A stretch of 64,000 nucleotides of DNA, from assembly GCF_029968035.1 (NCBI RefSeq), contig NZ_JASCIQ010000036.1:26876-90875 (forward strand). The letters run 5' to 3'. The notes under the pieces are model-generated. The model had not been told where the DNA came from. It saw only the letters and a program-made list of their open reading frames with translations, and ran no database searches. Positions 48,879 through 57,943 of this stretch are shown here, in pieces. Position numbers and translations under genes: made by a program. The stretch's first letter is position 1; the number at the start of each line of letters is the position of its first letter. Source of the DNA: Streptomyces cavernicola (GTDB taxonomy: Bacteria > Actinomycetota > Actinomycetes > Streptomycetales > Streptomycetaceae).

Positions 48879-50027
48879 ATGGCTACCGACACGTATCCGA
48901 CCGAAGAGGCGATCCGCGAGGCCCTCTCCACGGTCAACGACCCCGAGATCAACCGGCCGATCACCGAGCTCGGCATGGTCAAATCGGTCGACATCGGAGC
49001 CGACGGAGCGGTGGCCGTCACCGTCTATCTCACGGTCTCCGGCTGCCCGATGCGCGACACGATCACGACCCGGGTGACCGAGGCGGTCTCCGCCGTCGAG
49101 GGCGTCACGTCCGTGGACGTCACGCTCGACGTGATGAGCGACGAGCAGCGCCGCGAGCTCGCCGAGGCCCTGCGCGGCGGCACCGCCGAGCGCGAGGTCC
49201 CCTTCGCCAAGCCCGGCTCCCTGACCCGGGTGTACGCGGTGGCGTCCGGCAAGGGCGGCGTCGGCAAGTCCTCGGTGACGGTGAACCTGGCGGCGGCGAT
49301 GGCCGCGGACGGCCTGAAGGTCGGCGTCGTCGACGCGGACATCTACGGCCACAGCGTGCCCCGCATGCTCGGCGCGGACGGCAGCCCCACCCAGGTCGAG
49401 AACATGATCATGCCGCCCGCGGCGCACGGCGTGAAGGTCATCTCCATCGGGATGTTCACCCCGGGCAACGCCCCGGTCGTCTGGCGCGGCCCGATGCTCC
49501 ACCGCGCCCTGCAGCAGTTCCTCGCCGACGTGTACTGGGGCGACCTGGACGTCCTCCTGCTCGACCTGCCGCCGGGCACGGGCGACATCGCGATCTCGGT
49601 GGCCCAGCTGGTGCCGAACGCCGAGATCCTCGTCGTGACCACCCCGCAACAGGCCGCGGCCGAGGTCGCCGAGCGGGCCGGCTCCATCGCCGTGCAGACC
49701 CACCAGAAGATCGTCGGCGTCGTCGAGAACATGTCGGGCCTGCCCTGCCCGCACTGCGACGAGATGGTCGACGTCTTCGGCACGGGCGGCGGCGAGCGCG
49801 TCGCCGAGGGCCTCACGAAGACCACCGGCACGCAGGTGCCCGTCCTCGGCTCCATCCCGATCGACGTCCGCCTGCGCGAGGGCGGCGACGAGGGCAAGCC
49901 CGTCGTCCTCTCCGACCCGGACTCCCCCGCGGGCTCCGCGCTGCGCGCCATCGCGGGCAAGCTGGGCGGCCGCCAGCGCGGCCTGTCGGGCATGACGCTC
50001 GGCCTCACCCCGAAGAACAAGTTCTGA
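48879..50027 (+). CDS. mrp: Mrp/NBP35-family P-loop ATPase, Fe-S carrier
   Basis: 382 aa. N-terminal MIP18 domain (EAIREALSTVNDPEINRPITELGMV, with VSGCPMRDTI), then a deviant Walker A GKGGVGKSS near 124-132 and the MinD/ParA-like body (VDADIYGHSVPRMLG, LLLDLPPGTGDIAISVAQ). CPHC after MSGLP is the Fe-S transfer CxxC. The family loads iron-sulfur clusters onto apoproteins. It follows DUF1003 and ends at a strong hairpin. M. tuberculosis mrp is Rv1229c in the same block. Confidence 0.94.
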   Translation: MATDTYPTEEAIREALSTVNDPEINRPITELGMVKSVDIGADGAVAVTVYLTVSGCPMRDTITTRVTEAVSAVEGVTSVDVTLDVMSDEQRRELAEALRGGTAEREVPFAKPGSLTRVYAVASGKGGVGKSSVTVNLAAAMAADGLKVGVVDADIYGHSVPRMLGADGSPTQVENMIMPPAAHGVKVISIGMFTPGNAPVVWRGPMLHRALQQFLADVYWGDLDVLLLDLPPGTGDIAISVAQLVPNAEILVVTTPQQAAAEVAERAGSIAVQTHQKIVGVVENMSGLPCPHCDEMVDVFGTGGGERVAEGLTKTTGTQVPVLGSIPIDVRLREGGDEGKPVVLSDPDSPAGSALRAIAGKLGGRQRGLSGMTLGLTPKNKF

Positions 50028-50042
50028 GCACTGCTCCACCCG

Positions 50043-50092
50043 TACGCGGAAGGGGGCGCCGTCATCTGCTGACGGCGCCCCCCTTCCGCGTA
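50043..50092. terminator. Strong bidirectional hairpin after mrp
   Basis: TACGCGGAAGGGGGCGCCGT and following CA pair with TGACGGCGCCCCCCTTCCGC and following GTA, with a 5-base loop and one bulged C. Sits between convergent genes. Confidence 0.9.
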
Positions 50093-50111
50093 TCCGCGGC
50101 GTATCGACCGC

Positions 50112-50726
50112 CTACTGCCCGTCGTACGCCGCGATGTCCTTGACCACCGAGAAGCCCAGGCCGTACGCGCTCATACCGCGGCCGTACGCGCCTAGGTGGG
50201 CGCCACTCTGCGTGGAGCCGGCGAGGACCCAGCCGAACTCGGACTCGCGGTAGTGGAACGGCGTGGGCACGCCGTCCACCGGGAGCGTCAGCGTCGTCCA
50301 GGGCTCGCTCGCGAGGTCGTCGGCGAGCACCCAGGCGGTCTCGGTCTGCTGTTCCAGCCAGTCGTCGCGCAGCGAGTGGTCCATCTGCTGCGGCCAGGTG
50401 CGGGTGAGCAGGCCGACGCCCGCGAGCCAGGCCGCCGAGGACATCGACGTGGCCTCCAGGACGCCGGTGCCGTCGCCGCTGCGGCGGTTCGGGTTGGACG
50501 CCACGGTCACCACGACCGCGAACCGTTCCTTGGCGGACTCCTCCGCCCGCGGCGAGGGCCCGTCGCCGTGGCCGATCGATCCGTGCTCGACCGTGCCGTC
50601 CGCGCCCGCCCCGACCTGCATCAGCCAGCGCGGGCCCGTGAATGCCTCGTCGAGGCCGTACCACGGGAACGACGCCAGCAAGTAGCCGTCGACCGCGCGC
50701 GCCCCTGTGTGACTCGTCGTCTCCAT
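50112..50726 (-). CDS. Conserved protein of unknown function, 204 aa
   Basis: METTSHTGARAVDGYLLASFPWYGLDEAFTG at the start; mixed alpha/beta sequence with MQVGAGADGTVEHGS, AKERFAVVVTVASNPNRRSGD, WLEQQTETAWVLADDLASEPW and HYRESEFGWVLAGSTQ. No signal peptide, no recognised domain, and few charged clusters. It recalls uncharacterised Streptomyces proteins around the tatB/htrA region. The start is backed by an in-frame ATG with little upstream competition. Confidence 0.75.
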   Translation of the reverse strand: METTSHTGARAVDGYLLASFPWYGLDEAFTGPRWLMQVGAGADGTVEHGSIGHGDGPSPRAEESAKERFAVVVTVASNPNRRSGDGTGVLEATSMSSAAWLAGVGLLTRTWPQQMDHSLRDDWLEQQTETAWVLADDLASEPWTTLTLPVDGVPTPFHYRESEFGWVLAGSTQSGAHLGAYGRGMSAYGLGFSVVKDIAAYDGQ

Positions 50727-50906
50727 GTACCCGGCCGCCTCCTCGTTCTCTGCCGGTCCGGAGCGGCCCGCCCCCCTTCGGGCGTCCTCAGTCCGGACAA
50801 CAACAGAGCAGAATAGCCACCTCGGTCACCCGAGTCGGATTTCGCCCGGGGTGCGCGGGTCGCGAAGCGGCGTACGCGCCGGGCGCATTGTCCCGGTCGT
50901 GCCCGG

Positions 50907-51365
50907 TCAGGTGGCGTCGGAGTCGAACGGCGGGCGCTCGTCCTTGTCCAGGGACTGCGGCTTCTTCTCCAGGTCGGCGCCGCCGCCCTTGGTCAGGCTC
51001 GGGCCGGATCCGGCGGAGCCCGTGCCGCTCACCGACTCGCTCTCGTGGCCGTTGACGGCGTCCGAGACCTCGGCCATCTCCTTGCGGAGGTCCAAGCCGT
51101 TGCGGATCTCCTTGATCCCCAGCTCGTCGTTGTCCAGCTGCTTGCGGATGAACGTCTTGGGGTTGAGGTCCTCGAACTCGAAGTCCTTGAACTCCGGGCC
51201 GAGCTCCTCGCGGATGTCCCGCTTGGCGCTGTCCGAGAAGTCGCGGATCTTACGGATGAAGCCGGAGACGTCCTGGATGACCTTCGGCAACTTGTCCGGG
51301 CCGAAGATGAGCACGGCAAGGACCACGAGCGCCACCAGCTCAAGTGCGCCTATGTCATTGAACAC
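50907..51365 (-). CDS. tatB: Sec-independent (Tat) translocase subunit TatB
   Basis: 152 aa from GTG 51365 (VFNDIGALELVALVVLAVLIFGPDKLPKVIQD) with AAGGAG eight bases upstream. One N-terminal span, the FGPDKLP hinge and the amphipathic helix FIRKIRDFSDSAKRDIREELGPEFKDFEFEDLNPKTF are diagnostic. The tail is acidic and disordered. TatB with TatA/TatC exports folded proteins. Position downstream of htrA copies the mycobacterial sigE-rseA-htrA-tatB order. Confidence 0.95.
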   Translation of the reverse strand: MFNDIGALELVALVVLAVLIFGPDKLPKVIQDVSGFIRKIRDFSDSAKRDIREELGPEFKDFEFEDLNPKTFIRKQLDNDELGIKEIRNGLDLRKEMAEVSDAVNGHESESVSGTGSAGSGPSLTKGGGADLEKKPQSLDKDERPPFDSDAT

Positions 51366-51590
51366 CTTGCAGCTCCTTGCGATGTCCGCGGCCCGGGTCT
51401 GGGCGGCCCGGGACAGGAGGGACGGAATCCGGGGTACGGGCCCCACCACGGTACCCGGCGATCCTGTACTGCCGGTACTGTCCCGGGGCGGTTCAGTGGC
51501 CGTGGGACGAGCGCGGGGTGACGCCTCGGCCCGCCCCGGACCCGTGGCTCGGGGCTTGCGGCCCGTCCCCGCCCCGACCACGTCGTCGGG

Positions 51591-53510
51591 TCAGCCGCCG
51601 GCCGCGCCCAGTTCCAGGGACAGCTTCCGTTCCTCGCCGCCGCGTTCCAGGGTCAGCTGCAGCCGGTCGCCGGGGCGGTGGGCGCGGATCTTGACGATCA
51701 ACTCCTCGCCGGAGTGCACCCGTTGGCCGTCCACCTCGGTGATCACGTCGCCCGGTTCGATGCCCGCCCTGTCGCCCGGCCCGCCCGGGATGACCGCGGG
51801 TCCGCCGTCGCCGCCCTCCTTGGCGACCCGGGCGCCGTCGCCGGTGTACCGGGTGTCCAGGGTGACCTCGATCACCGGGTGGGTGGCCTTGCCGGTATTG
51901 ATCAGCTCCTCGGCGACGCGCTTGGCCTGGTTGATGGGGATCGCGAAGCCGAGCCCGATCGAGCCTGCCTGCCCGCCGTCGAGCTCCGAGCCGCTGCCCG
52001 CCGAGCGGATCGCGCTGTTGATGCCGATCACGCGGGCCTTGTGGTCGACCAGCGGGCCGCCCGAGTTGCCCGGGTTGATCGGGGCGTCGGTCTGCAGCGC
52101 GTCCACGTACGAGACGTCGCTGCCGTCGCCCTCCTCGCCGCCCGCGGTGATCGGCCGCTCCTTGGCGCTGATGATCCCGGAGGTCACCGTGTTGGACAGG
52201 TCGAAGGGCGCGCCGATGGCCACCACCGGGTCGCCGACCTGCACGTTGTCGGAGTTGCCGAGGGGAAGCGGCTTGAGCCCGCTCACCCCGGACACCTTGA
52301 CCACCGCAAGGTCGTAGCCGGAGTCCCGGCCGACCACTCGCCCCTTGGCGACCTCGCCGCCGCTGAACGTCACCGACACCTCGCCGTCGTCGCCCGCGGG
52401 CTCCACGACGTGGTTGTTGGTGAGGATGTGGCCCTGGTCGTCGAGCACGAAGCCGGTGCCGGTGCCCTGCGCGCTGTCACCGCTGACGTGCAGCGTGACG
52501 ACGCTGGGCAGCGCACTCGCGGCGATCCCGGCGACGCTCTCCGGCGCCCGCTCCCGGGCCCCCGCGTCGGCCTGCGGGAGTTCGACGGTGCTGATGCCGC
52601 CGTGCCGTTCCATGTACGCGCCGATGCCGCCGCCCACGCCGCCTGCGACGAGGGCGAGCACGAGCGCGGCCGCGAACAGCCGCCCCCGCCTCGGCCCCTT
52701 CGCGGGCGCGGGCGCGTCGGTCATCAGCAGCGGCTGCTGAGCCTGCGGCGCCCGCCACGGGTCGTACTGCTGCCACTGCCCGACGCTCAACGGCGGCGGC
52801 TGGTTCTGGTGCTGGTTCTGCGGCTGCGGCTGGGTTCCGTGCGGCGGGGTGGTCTGGTGCACCGCGGCCGGGTGCGGGGTGCCGTTGGCCGGGGTGCCGT
52901 GCGCGGGCGTCGCGGAGGCGGAGGCGGGGGCGGCCGTCGCGGGCGCGCTCTGCGTGGGCGGCACGGCGTACGCGGGTACGGAGGTGCCTTGCGGGGGCGT
53001 GCCCTGCGGGGGCGTGGCCTGCGTGGGCGTGGCCTGCGTGGGCTGAACTGCCGTTCCGTGCGCGGGAGTCGGCACCGGGCGCTGTACGGGCGGCGCGGGG
53101 GCCCAGGGGCCGGGTTCGCCGTAGGGCGGCGTGCCGTACGGGTCGGGGTCGTGCAGCGGCTTGGGCCGTGCGGGCGCGGCTTCGGCCTGCTCCCGCCGGT
53201 CGGCGGCCCCGCCGTTCTTGCCGCCCTTGGCTATCGTGACGCCGCTCTTCGCCTTCGGTGCGGCAGGCTCAGCCGACTCGGGATCAGCCGAACCGGCTTC
53301 CCCGGAAGGGGAGTCGGCGGGCGCGACCGCATCGCTGGGGCCGCCGTGATCCTCGGATATGCCGTGCCCCTCAGGCGCACCGCGGTCTTCGGATATCTCG
53401 CCTGTCTCGCCCGTCTCGCCGCCGGAGGCGCGCTCACGGTCGGCGGACGCGGGTGCGGCCGGGCGGCTCCACCACTTCGCCTTCGGTCCGGTGGGCTTGC
53501 CCTCGTCCAT
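51591..53510 (-). CDS. htrA: HtrA-type membrane-anchored serine protease with PDZ domain
   Basis: 639 aa. Residues 1-265 are a cytosolic Pro/Gln/Ala-rich region with short repeats (PTQATPTQATPPQGT). One span at about 278-300 (GRLFAAALVLALVAGGVGGGIGAY) leads to the trypsin-like domain outside: His367 in NNHVVE, Asp400 in SGYDLAVVKV, Ser483 in NPGNSGGPL. A PDZ domain (PGDRAGIEPGDVITEVDGQ) closes the protein. It degrades misfolded exported proteins. It lies after the anti-sigma gene in the sigma-anti-sigma-htrA-tatB run. Confidence 0.95.
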   Translation of the reverse strand: MDEGKPTGPKAKWWSRPAAPASADRERASGGETGETGEISEDRGAPEGHGISEDHGGPSDAVAPADSPSGEAGSADPESAEPAAPKAKSGVTIAKGGKNGGAADRREQAEAAPARPKPLHDPDPYGTPPYGEPGPWAPAPPVQRPVPTPAHGTAVQPTQATPTQATPPQGTPPQGTSVPAYAVPPTQSAPATAAPASASATPAHGTPANGTPHPAAVHQTTPPHGTQPQPQNQHQNQPPPLSVGQWQQYDPWRAPQAQQPLLMTDAPAPAKGPRRGRLFAAALVLALVAGGVGGGIGAYMERHGGISTVELPQADAGARERAPESVAGIAASALPSVVTLHVSGDSAQGTGTGFVLDDQGHILTNNHVVEPAGDDGEVSVTFSGGEVAKGRVVGRDSGYDLAVVKVSGVSGLKPLPLGNSDNVQVGDPVVAIGAPFDLSNTVTSGIISAKERPITAGGEEGDGSDVSYVDALQTDAPINPGNSGGPLVDHKARVIGINSAIRSAGSGSELDGGQAGSIGLGFAIPINQAKRVAEELINTGKATHPVIEVTLDTRYTGDGARVAKEGGDGGPAVIPGGPGDRAGIEPGDVITEVDGQRVHSGEELIVKIRAHRPGDRLQLTLERGGEERKLSLELGAAGG

Positions 53511-53661
53511 GCTCTCCCCACACCTGGTCCGCGGCAGGGCCCGCGGGCAGCCACGCGGCGGTCCGCCGCTCGATCAGATTCCTCGTGTCCGCGCACCCGC
53601 TCGGGCAGCGCGAACACCGAGGATTCAACCAGGTTCGCGAACCGTCGTGCAGGCGACCGCC

Positions 53662-54684
53662 TCAGTGGCGGGACGAGAGTGCCGTCCCGGAGCCGGGCGC
53701 GGCCGGGGGCAGCGCCGTCGACGCCGTGGACTGCTTGCGCTCGTCCGCCGCGGAACCGGACCGTTCCTCCTGGCCCGAGGCCTCCTGCTGCTTCGTGTTC
53801 GACTTGGCCGGGTACTGCGGGAACCCGGAAGCCGGACGACGTATCAGCGGGGAGAGGGCCGAGGAGCCGGTGAGTATCGGCGATGCCATCCAGTCCTGCA
53901 GGGCGCGTGGCCGGTGCGGCGCGAGCGGCACTCCCGGCACCTGCGGCGCCGCCACTCCGGTGGCGCTCATCGGCGCCGCGAACGCCCCGGGTCTGCTGCC
54001 CTGCTGCGCCCCGGCGGGATGACTGCCGCGCCGCCGCTGCCCCTCGCGTGCACTGTTGCCGTTCGTCCCTTGCGTACGCAGGGGGCTGGCCTTGGAGCCG
54101 CGGGCGTCCGCCGACGTGTCGGCCGGGGCCGGCACGCCCGTGGAGACGCCGCCGAGCGCGATCGCCGCGAGCGAGACGGCGCCCGCCGCCGCGAAGGCGA
54201 ACCGGCGCCCACGCGAGGCCGCCGACCGCTCCTGCAGCGAACGCCCCACGTCATGGATCCGGAAGCCGCGCTCCTGCGAGCCGTCGGACAACGGGCCGTC
54301 CGTGAGCGGCTCGGACAGCGGGTCGGCCAACGCCCCGTCGGGCAGCGGCCGGGCGGCGAAGGCGCCGTCCGCGCGCATGTCGAAGAGCGGGCCGGTGACG
54401 GGGCCGCCGAAGTCGCCGCGGTCGCCGTCACCGCCCGCGGGTAGTCCCTGCAGGCGGGCCAGGAAGGATTCGGAGGGCGGTGGGGGCGCCGTGGAGGCGA
54501 AGTACGACTTCAGGCTGCGCTGGGCGTCGGCCTCCGCCTTGCACTTGGGGCAGGTCGCGAGGTGCGCCAGGACGCGCTCGCGGCTGTCGTGCCCCAACTC
54601 GCCGTCCACCAGAGCGGCAAGCCGGTCTCCCAGATGCTGCTCGGAGAGGTGCCCCTCGGCCGGGTTTCGCCGTGATCCGCTCAC
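53662..54684 (-). CDS. Zinc-finger anti-sigma factor (RseA-like)
   Basis: 340 aa from GTG 54684, whose GTGA overlaps the sigma-factor stop. Cytosolic N-terminus has the ZAS motif HLATCPKC (His41, Cys45, Cys48) after HLSEQHLGDRLAALVDGELGH. A single hydrophobic span lies near 185-210 (FAFAAAGAVSLAAIALGGVSTG) and a long low-complexity tail follows outside or is disordered. It should bind and silence the adjacent ECF sigma factor. Order and coupling match mycobacterial sigE-rseA. Predicted to be released by phosphorylation or proteolysis in relatives; not testable here. Confidence 0.9.
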   Translation of the reverse strand: MSGSRRNPAEGHLSEQHLGDRLAALVDGELGHDSRERVLAHLATCPKCKAEADAQRSLKSYFASTAPPPPSESFLARLQGLPAGGDGDRGDFGGPVTGPLFDMRADGAFAARPLPDGALADPLSEPLTDGPLSDGSQERGFRIHDVGRSLQERSAASRGRRFAFAAAGAVSLAAIALGGVSTGVPAPADTSADARGSKASPLRTQGTNGNSAREGQRRRGSHPAGAQQGSRPGAFAAPMSATGVAAPQVPGVPLAPHRPRALQDWMASPILTGSSALSPLIRRPASGFPQYPAKSNTKQQEASGQEERSGSAADERKQSTASTALPPAAPGSGTALSSRH

Positions 54685-55463
54685 GCCGTCGCGCCCCCTC
54701 CTCCCAGCACGGGCACACCGGTGACCGCGAGCGAACGGCGCTCCGCGCGGGCCTCGGGCGACCGGTGCTTGAGGGCCTTGCGGAGCTGGGAGCGGCCGCG
54801 GTGGATCCGGCTGCGGACCGTGCCGAGCTTCACGCCGAGGGTGGCGGCGATCTCCTCGTACGAGAGTCCCTCGATGTCGCAGAGGACGACCGCGGCGCGG
54901 AACTCGGGCGCGAGGGTGTCGAGCGCCTGCTGGACGTCGGCGTCGAAGTGCGTGTCGTTGAAGACCTGTTGGGGCGAGGGCTCGCGGCTGGGCAGTCGCT
55001 CCGCGGCGTCGTCCCCGAGGGCGTCGAAGCGGATGCGCTGCTTGCGGCGGACCATGTCGAGGAAGAGGTTCGTGGTGATGCGGTGCAGCCAGCCCTCGAA
55101 CGTGCCCGGCGTGTACGTCGAGAGGGAGCGGAAGACGCGGACGAAGACCTCCTGCGTGAGGTCCTCCGCGTCGTGCTGATTGCCGGTCAGGCGGTACGCC
55201 AGGCGGTACACCCGGCCGCTGTGGGTGCTGACGATCTCCTCCCAGGTGGGCGGAGTCCACGCCTGCGAATCCGCTTCGGCGGCGAAGGTCGCGGTCTGCA
55301 CGGAGTCGGCGGCGCGGGATCGGTCAGCTGTGTTGGTCACGGATTTCGGCCCGACCTCCGACCTGAGGAAACGACGCCGCAGTCGCGACATCCTTCCTCG
55401 GCCCTCGGCCGCAGCCGCACCTCCCCTGTCGGCTCTGGTGGTGTCCAGTGGAGCCCCTACCAT
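54681..55463 (-). CDS. ECF RNA polymerase sigma factor, SigE-like
   Basis: 260 aa from ATG 55463 (MVGAPLDTTRADRGG) with GAGG upstream; starts further upstream or downstream are less likely. Region 2 is seen in STHSGRVYRLAYRLTGNQHDAEDLTQEVFVRVFRSL and TFEGWLHRITTNLFLDMVRRKQR, and region 4 in LAPEFRAAVVLCDIEGLSYEEIAATLGVKLGTVRSRIHRGRSQLR. Directs transcription of envelope-stress genes in its mycobacterial counterpart (Rv1221). Not the same gene as the better-known S. coelicolor sigE. Coupled to its anti-sigma factor and divergent from an O-methyltransferase, as in M. tuberculosis. Confidence 0.95.
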   Translation of the reverse strand: MVGAPLDTTRADRGGAAAAEGRGRMSRLRRRFLRSEVGPKSVTNTADRSRAADSVQTATFAAEADSQAWTPPTWEEIVSTHSGRVYRLAYRLTGNQHDAEDLTQEVFVRVFRSLSTYTPGTFEGWLHRITTNLFLDMVRRKQRIRFDALGDDAAERLPSREPSPQQVFNDTHFDADVQQALDTLAPEFRAAVVLCDIEGLSYEEIAATLGVKLGTVRSRIHRGRSQLRKALKHRSPEARAERRSLAVTGVPVLGGGGATA

Positions 55464-55653
55464 AGCCACCTCGCCCGTTAGCTCCGGATAAGCGTTTTTA
55501 CGTGAATTTGGAAGTCGGGCTGCGGTGTCCCGCGTTCCCCGACTTTCCTTTCCACTCCCTCTTAACGCCCGGTCCCATCTGCGGGTTCCCGGCCCCAACG
55601 GATACAGTCACCGGCAGGCCGAAGGCCGTCGACAACGGGGACAGGAGAGGGCG

Positions 55654-56286
55654 ATTACCGGCAACCGTCAGCCGACCTTGGCGTTCGTGGACGCCTTTGT
55701 CGTCGAGGACGAAGCGCTGCACTGGGCCCGTGAGCGGGCTCGGGAGACGGGGCTTCGCCCGGTGTCGCCCGGCACCGGAACCGCGTTGCGGATGCTCGCC
55801 GCGGCCGCGGGCGCCAAGGCGGTCGCGGAGATCGGCACCGGAACCGGAGTTTCCGGTATCCACCTTCTCCACGGCATGCGCCCCGACGGCGTCCTCACCA
55901 CGGTCGACCCCGAGCCGGAGCGGCAGCAGTTCGCCCGGCAGGCCTTCCGCGCCGCCGGCTTCGCCAGCAACCGCGCCCGTTTCATCCCCGGCCGGGCCCT
56001 CGACGTACTGCCGCGGCTCGCGGACAGCGGATACGACCTGGTGTTCTGCGACGGCGATCGCACGGAGTGCCTGGAGTACCTAGCTGAATCGTTGCGCCTG
56101 TTGCGGCCCGGCGGCCTCGTCTGCTTCGAGGGCGTCTTCGCGGACGGCCGTACGGTCGACTCGGGGCCGCAGCCCGCGGAGGTCGTGAAGCTGCGGGAGT
56201 TGTTGCGGGCGGTGCGGGAGAGCAGTGATCTTGTGCCGGCCGTGTTGCCGATGGGTGATGGGTTGCTCTGCGCGGTGAAGCGGTAG
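55654..56286 (+). CDS. O-methyltransferase, probable ATT start
   Basis: 210 aa SAM-dependent enzyme of the catechol/caffeoyl-CoA type. VAEIGTGTGVSGIHLLHGM is the SAM-binding motif, VDPEPERQQFARQAFRAAG the second strand, and YDLVFCDGDRTECLEYLAESLRLLRPGGLVCFEGVF the metal and SAM loop. The only strong ribosome binding site, AGGAGAGG, is six bases before ATT 55654 (ITGNRQPTLAFVDAF). In homologues I recall GTG just before this codon; here it is GCG. GTG at 55525 is an alternative without a good site. Divergent from the sigma factor. Substrate unknown. Confidence 0.88.
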   Translation: MTGNRQPTLAFVDAFVVEDEALHWARERARETGLRPVSPGTGTALRMLAAAAGAKAVAEIGTGTGVSGIHLLHGMRPDGVLTTVDPEPERQQFARQAFRAAGFASNRARFIPGRALDVLPRLADSGYDLVFCDGDRTECLEYLAESLRLLRPGGLVCFEGVFADGRTVDSGPQPAEVVKLRELLRAVRESSDLVPAVLPMGDGLLCAVKR

Positions 56287-56364
56287 GGGTTTTGGGGGGC
56301 GGTCCGGTGCGGTCCGGTGCGGTGCGGGTCGGCCGTGCGTGCAGGTCGGACGTGGCTCGCTTTT

Positions 56365-56531
56365 GCGCAGTTCCCCGCGCCCCTGATCCAGGTCGTCCGG
56401 GGCTCGCTCGGCCCCGCCCCCACGTCGCCCGTGGCTCGGTTCGCGCAGTTCCCCGCGCCCCTGAGTTGGTTCCCCGGCGCCTCGAAGCGAGGTCGTCCGG
56501 GGGGCCGCCGCGCAGTTCCCCGCGCCCCTGA
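56365..56531. repeat. Three copies of a short Streptomyces repeat
   Basis: GCGCAGTTCCCCGCGCCCCT occurs at 56365-56384, 56443-56462 and 56510-56529, separated by 58 and 47 bases. The inverse copy is at 43326-43345. With flanking GGTCGTCCGG repeats it fills the whole space 56287-56570. No gene. Confidence 0.85.
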
Positions 56532-56570
56532 TCAAGCCCCTGAGAAGGCCTCTTCGGGCCCCGGTACGAC

Positions 56571-56605
56571 ACTGCCCCGGCACGCTGTTAGTGTGCCGGG
56601 GCAGT
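56571..56605. terminator. 13-bp perfect hairpin terminator
   Basis: ACTGCCCCGGCAC (56571-56583) pairs exactly with 56593-56605 over a 9-base loop, between convergent genes. Confidence 0.92.
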
Positions 56606-56629
56606 TGAAAAGTGGTGAGCGCTTCCGCG

Positions 56630-56797
56630 TCAGCCGGCGACCTTCATGAGTTCGTCGCCGAGCGCTTTGGCCTCGTCCGGGGTCAGCTCGACCACGAGCC
56701 GACCGCCGCCTTCGAGCGGAACGCGCATGACGATGCCCCGCCCCTCCTTGGTCACCTCGAGCGGGCCGTCGCCCGTCCGCGGCTTCATGGCCGCCAT
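56630..56797 (-). CDS. DUF3117 protein, 55 aa
   Basis: ATG 56797 (MAAMKPRTGDGPLEVTKEGRG), then IVMRVPLEGGGRLVVELTPDEAKALGDELMKVAG. Small actinobacterial protein, highly conserved (M. tuberculosis Rv1211), function unknown. GGAAGGGGAAC lies upstream. Too short for most gene finders. Its neighbours in M. tuberculosis (tagA, folP2, dapE) are also its neighbours here. Confidence 0.92.
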   Translation of the reverse strand: MAAMKPRTGDGPLEVTKEGRGIVMRVPLEGGGRLVVELTPDEAKALGDELMKVAG

Positions 56798-57116
56798 GCT
56801 CGTTCCCCTTCCTGAAACCAGCTCATCGCAGCCGGCGGCCCCATGACAGGCGCTGTGTCACCGGCATCGAACACATTGCTTCCCAGCCATTATCCCGCAT
56901 CGCAGGACCCGATGACCAACATCGGTAGGCATCGCTTGCGCAACGCACTTGCCCAAAACCACTCAATTCGGCGATGTGGCTGCGATACTGCGCCACCTCG
57001 CACGCCCTGCCACGCTCCGATTGTTTGACGCAGGTCACATGCCGGAGCACATGTCGGGCGCAGATGATCTCCGCCATGCTGTGCTTGGACGACACCGACC
57101 GATGGAGGGGACCGAC
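56798..57116. other. 319-bp divergent promoter region
   Basis: Between the DUF3117 and enoyl-CoA hydratase starts. Contains a TTTGACG at about 57023, a CACATGCCGGAGCACATGT imperfect palindrome just after it, and an A/T-enriched stretch at about 56880-56970. No gene supported, although an open frame in phase with the hydratase begins at 56949. Confidence 0.55.
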
Positions 57117-57917
57117 ATGGCCGACACCGTGCTCTACGAGGTGAGCGACGGGCTCGCGACGATCACGCTGAACCGCCCCGACGCGATGAACGCCATGAAC
57201 ACGGACGCCAAGGTCGCCCTCCGCGACGCGCTCCAGAAGGCCGCCGAGGACACCGCCGTACGGGCCGTGCTGCTCACCGCGACCGGCCGGGCGTTCTGCG
57301 TGGGCCAGGACCTCAAGGAGCACATCGGCAAGCTCGCCGAGGACCGCGAGGCGGGCACCAGCGGCACGATGAGCACGGTGCGCGAGCACTACAACCCGAT
57401 CGTGCGCGCCCTGACCGGGATGCAGAAGCCGGTCGTCGCAGGCGTGAACGGCGTCGCCGCGGGCGCGGGCTTCGGCTTCGCGCTCGCCGCCGACTACCGC
57501 GTCGTCGCCGACACCGCTTCGTTCAACACGTCCTTCGCGGGCGTCGCCCTGACCGCCGACTCCGGGGTCTCCTGGACGCTGCCCCGCCTGATCGGCCAGA
57601 GCCGCGCCGCCGACCTGCTGCTCTTCCCGCGCAGCATCAAGGCGCAGGAGGCGTACGAGCTGGGCATCGCCAACAAGCTCGTGCCGGCCGACGAGCTCGC
57701 CGCCGAGGCGGAGCGCACCGCCCGCGCCCTGGCCGCCGGCCCGACCCTCGCGTACGCGGCGCTGAAGGAGTCCCTGGCGTACGGGGCCGGGCACTCGCTC
57801 GACGAGACGCTGGAGAAGGAGGACGAGCTGCAGGCCAAGGCGGGCTCGTCCGCGGACCACCACATCGCGGTGGAGGCGTTCATCGCCAAGGAGCAGCCGA
57901 AGTACCTGGGGCGCTGA
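57117..57917 (+). CDS. Enoyl-CoA hydratase/isomerase family protein
   Basis: 266 aa from ATG 57117 (MADTVLYEVSDGLATITLNRPDAMNAMN) with GGAGGGGAC upstream. Crotonase signatures are GQDLKEH and GVNGVAAGAGFGFALAADYRVVADTASF, whose backbone NH groups form the oxyanion hole. The sequence is closest in feel to PaaG-type epoxyphenylacetyl-CoA isomerases, because the hydratase Glu pair is not fully evident. Role in fatty-acid or aromatic catabolism is inferred. The chain ends KYLGR as in family members. Confidence 0.9.
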   Translation: MADTVLYEVSDGLATITLNRPDAMNAMNTDAKVALRDALQKAAEDTAVRAVLLTATGRAFCVGQDLKEHIGKLAEDREAGTSGTMSTVREHYNPIVRALTGMQKPVVAGVNGVAAGAGFGFALAADYRVVADTASFNTSFAGVALTADSGVSWTLPRLIGQSRAADLLLFPRSIKAQEAYELGIANKLVPADELAAEAERTARALAAGPTLAYAALKESLAYGAGHSLDETLEKEDELQAKAGSSADHHIAVEAFIAKEQPKYLGR

Positions 57918-57943
57918 GGCGTACGCGGGGTGGCCCGGCGGAC

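Noticed and set aside
54681..55598. Sigma factor start 45 codons upstream at 55598
   Set aside because: The upstream part lacks a ribosome binding site and lies across the divergent promoter; ATG 55463 has GAGG in place.
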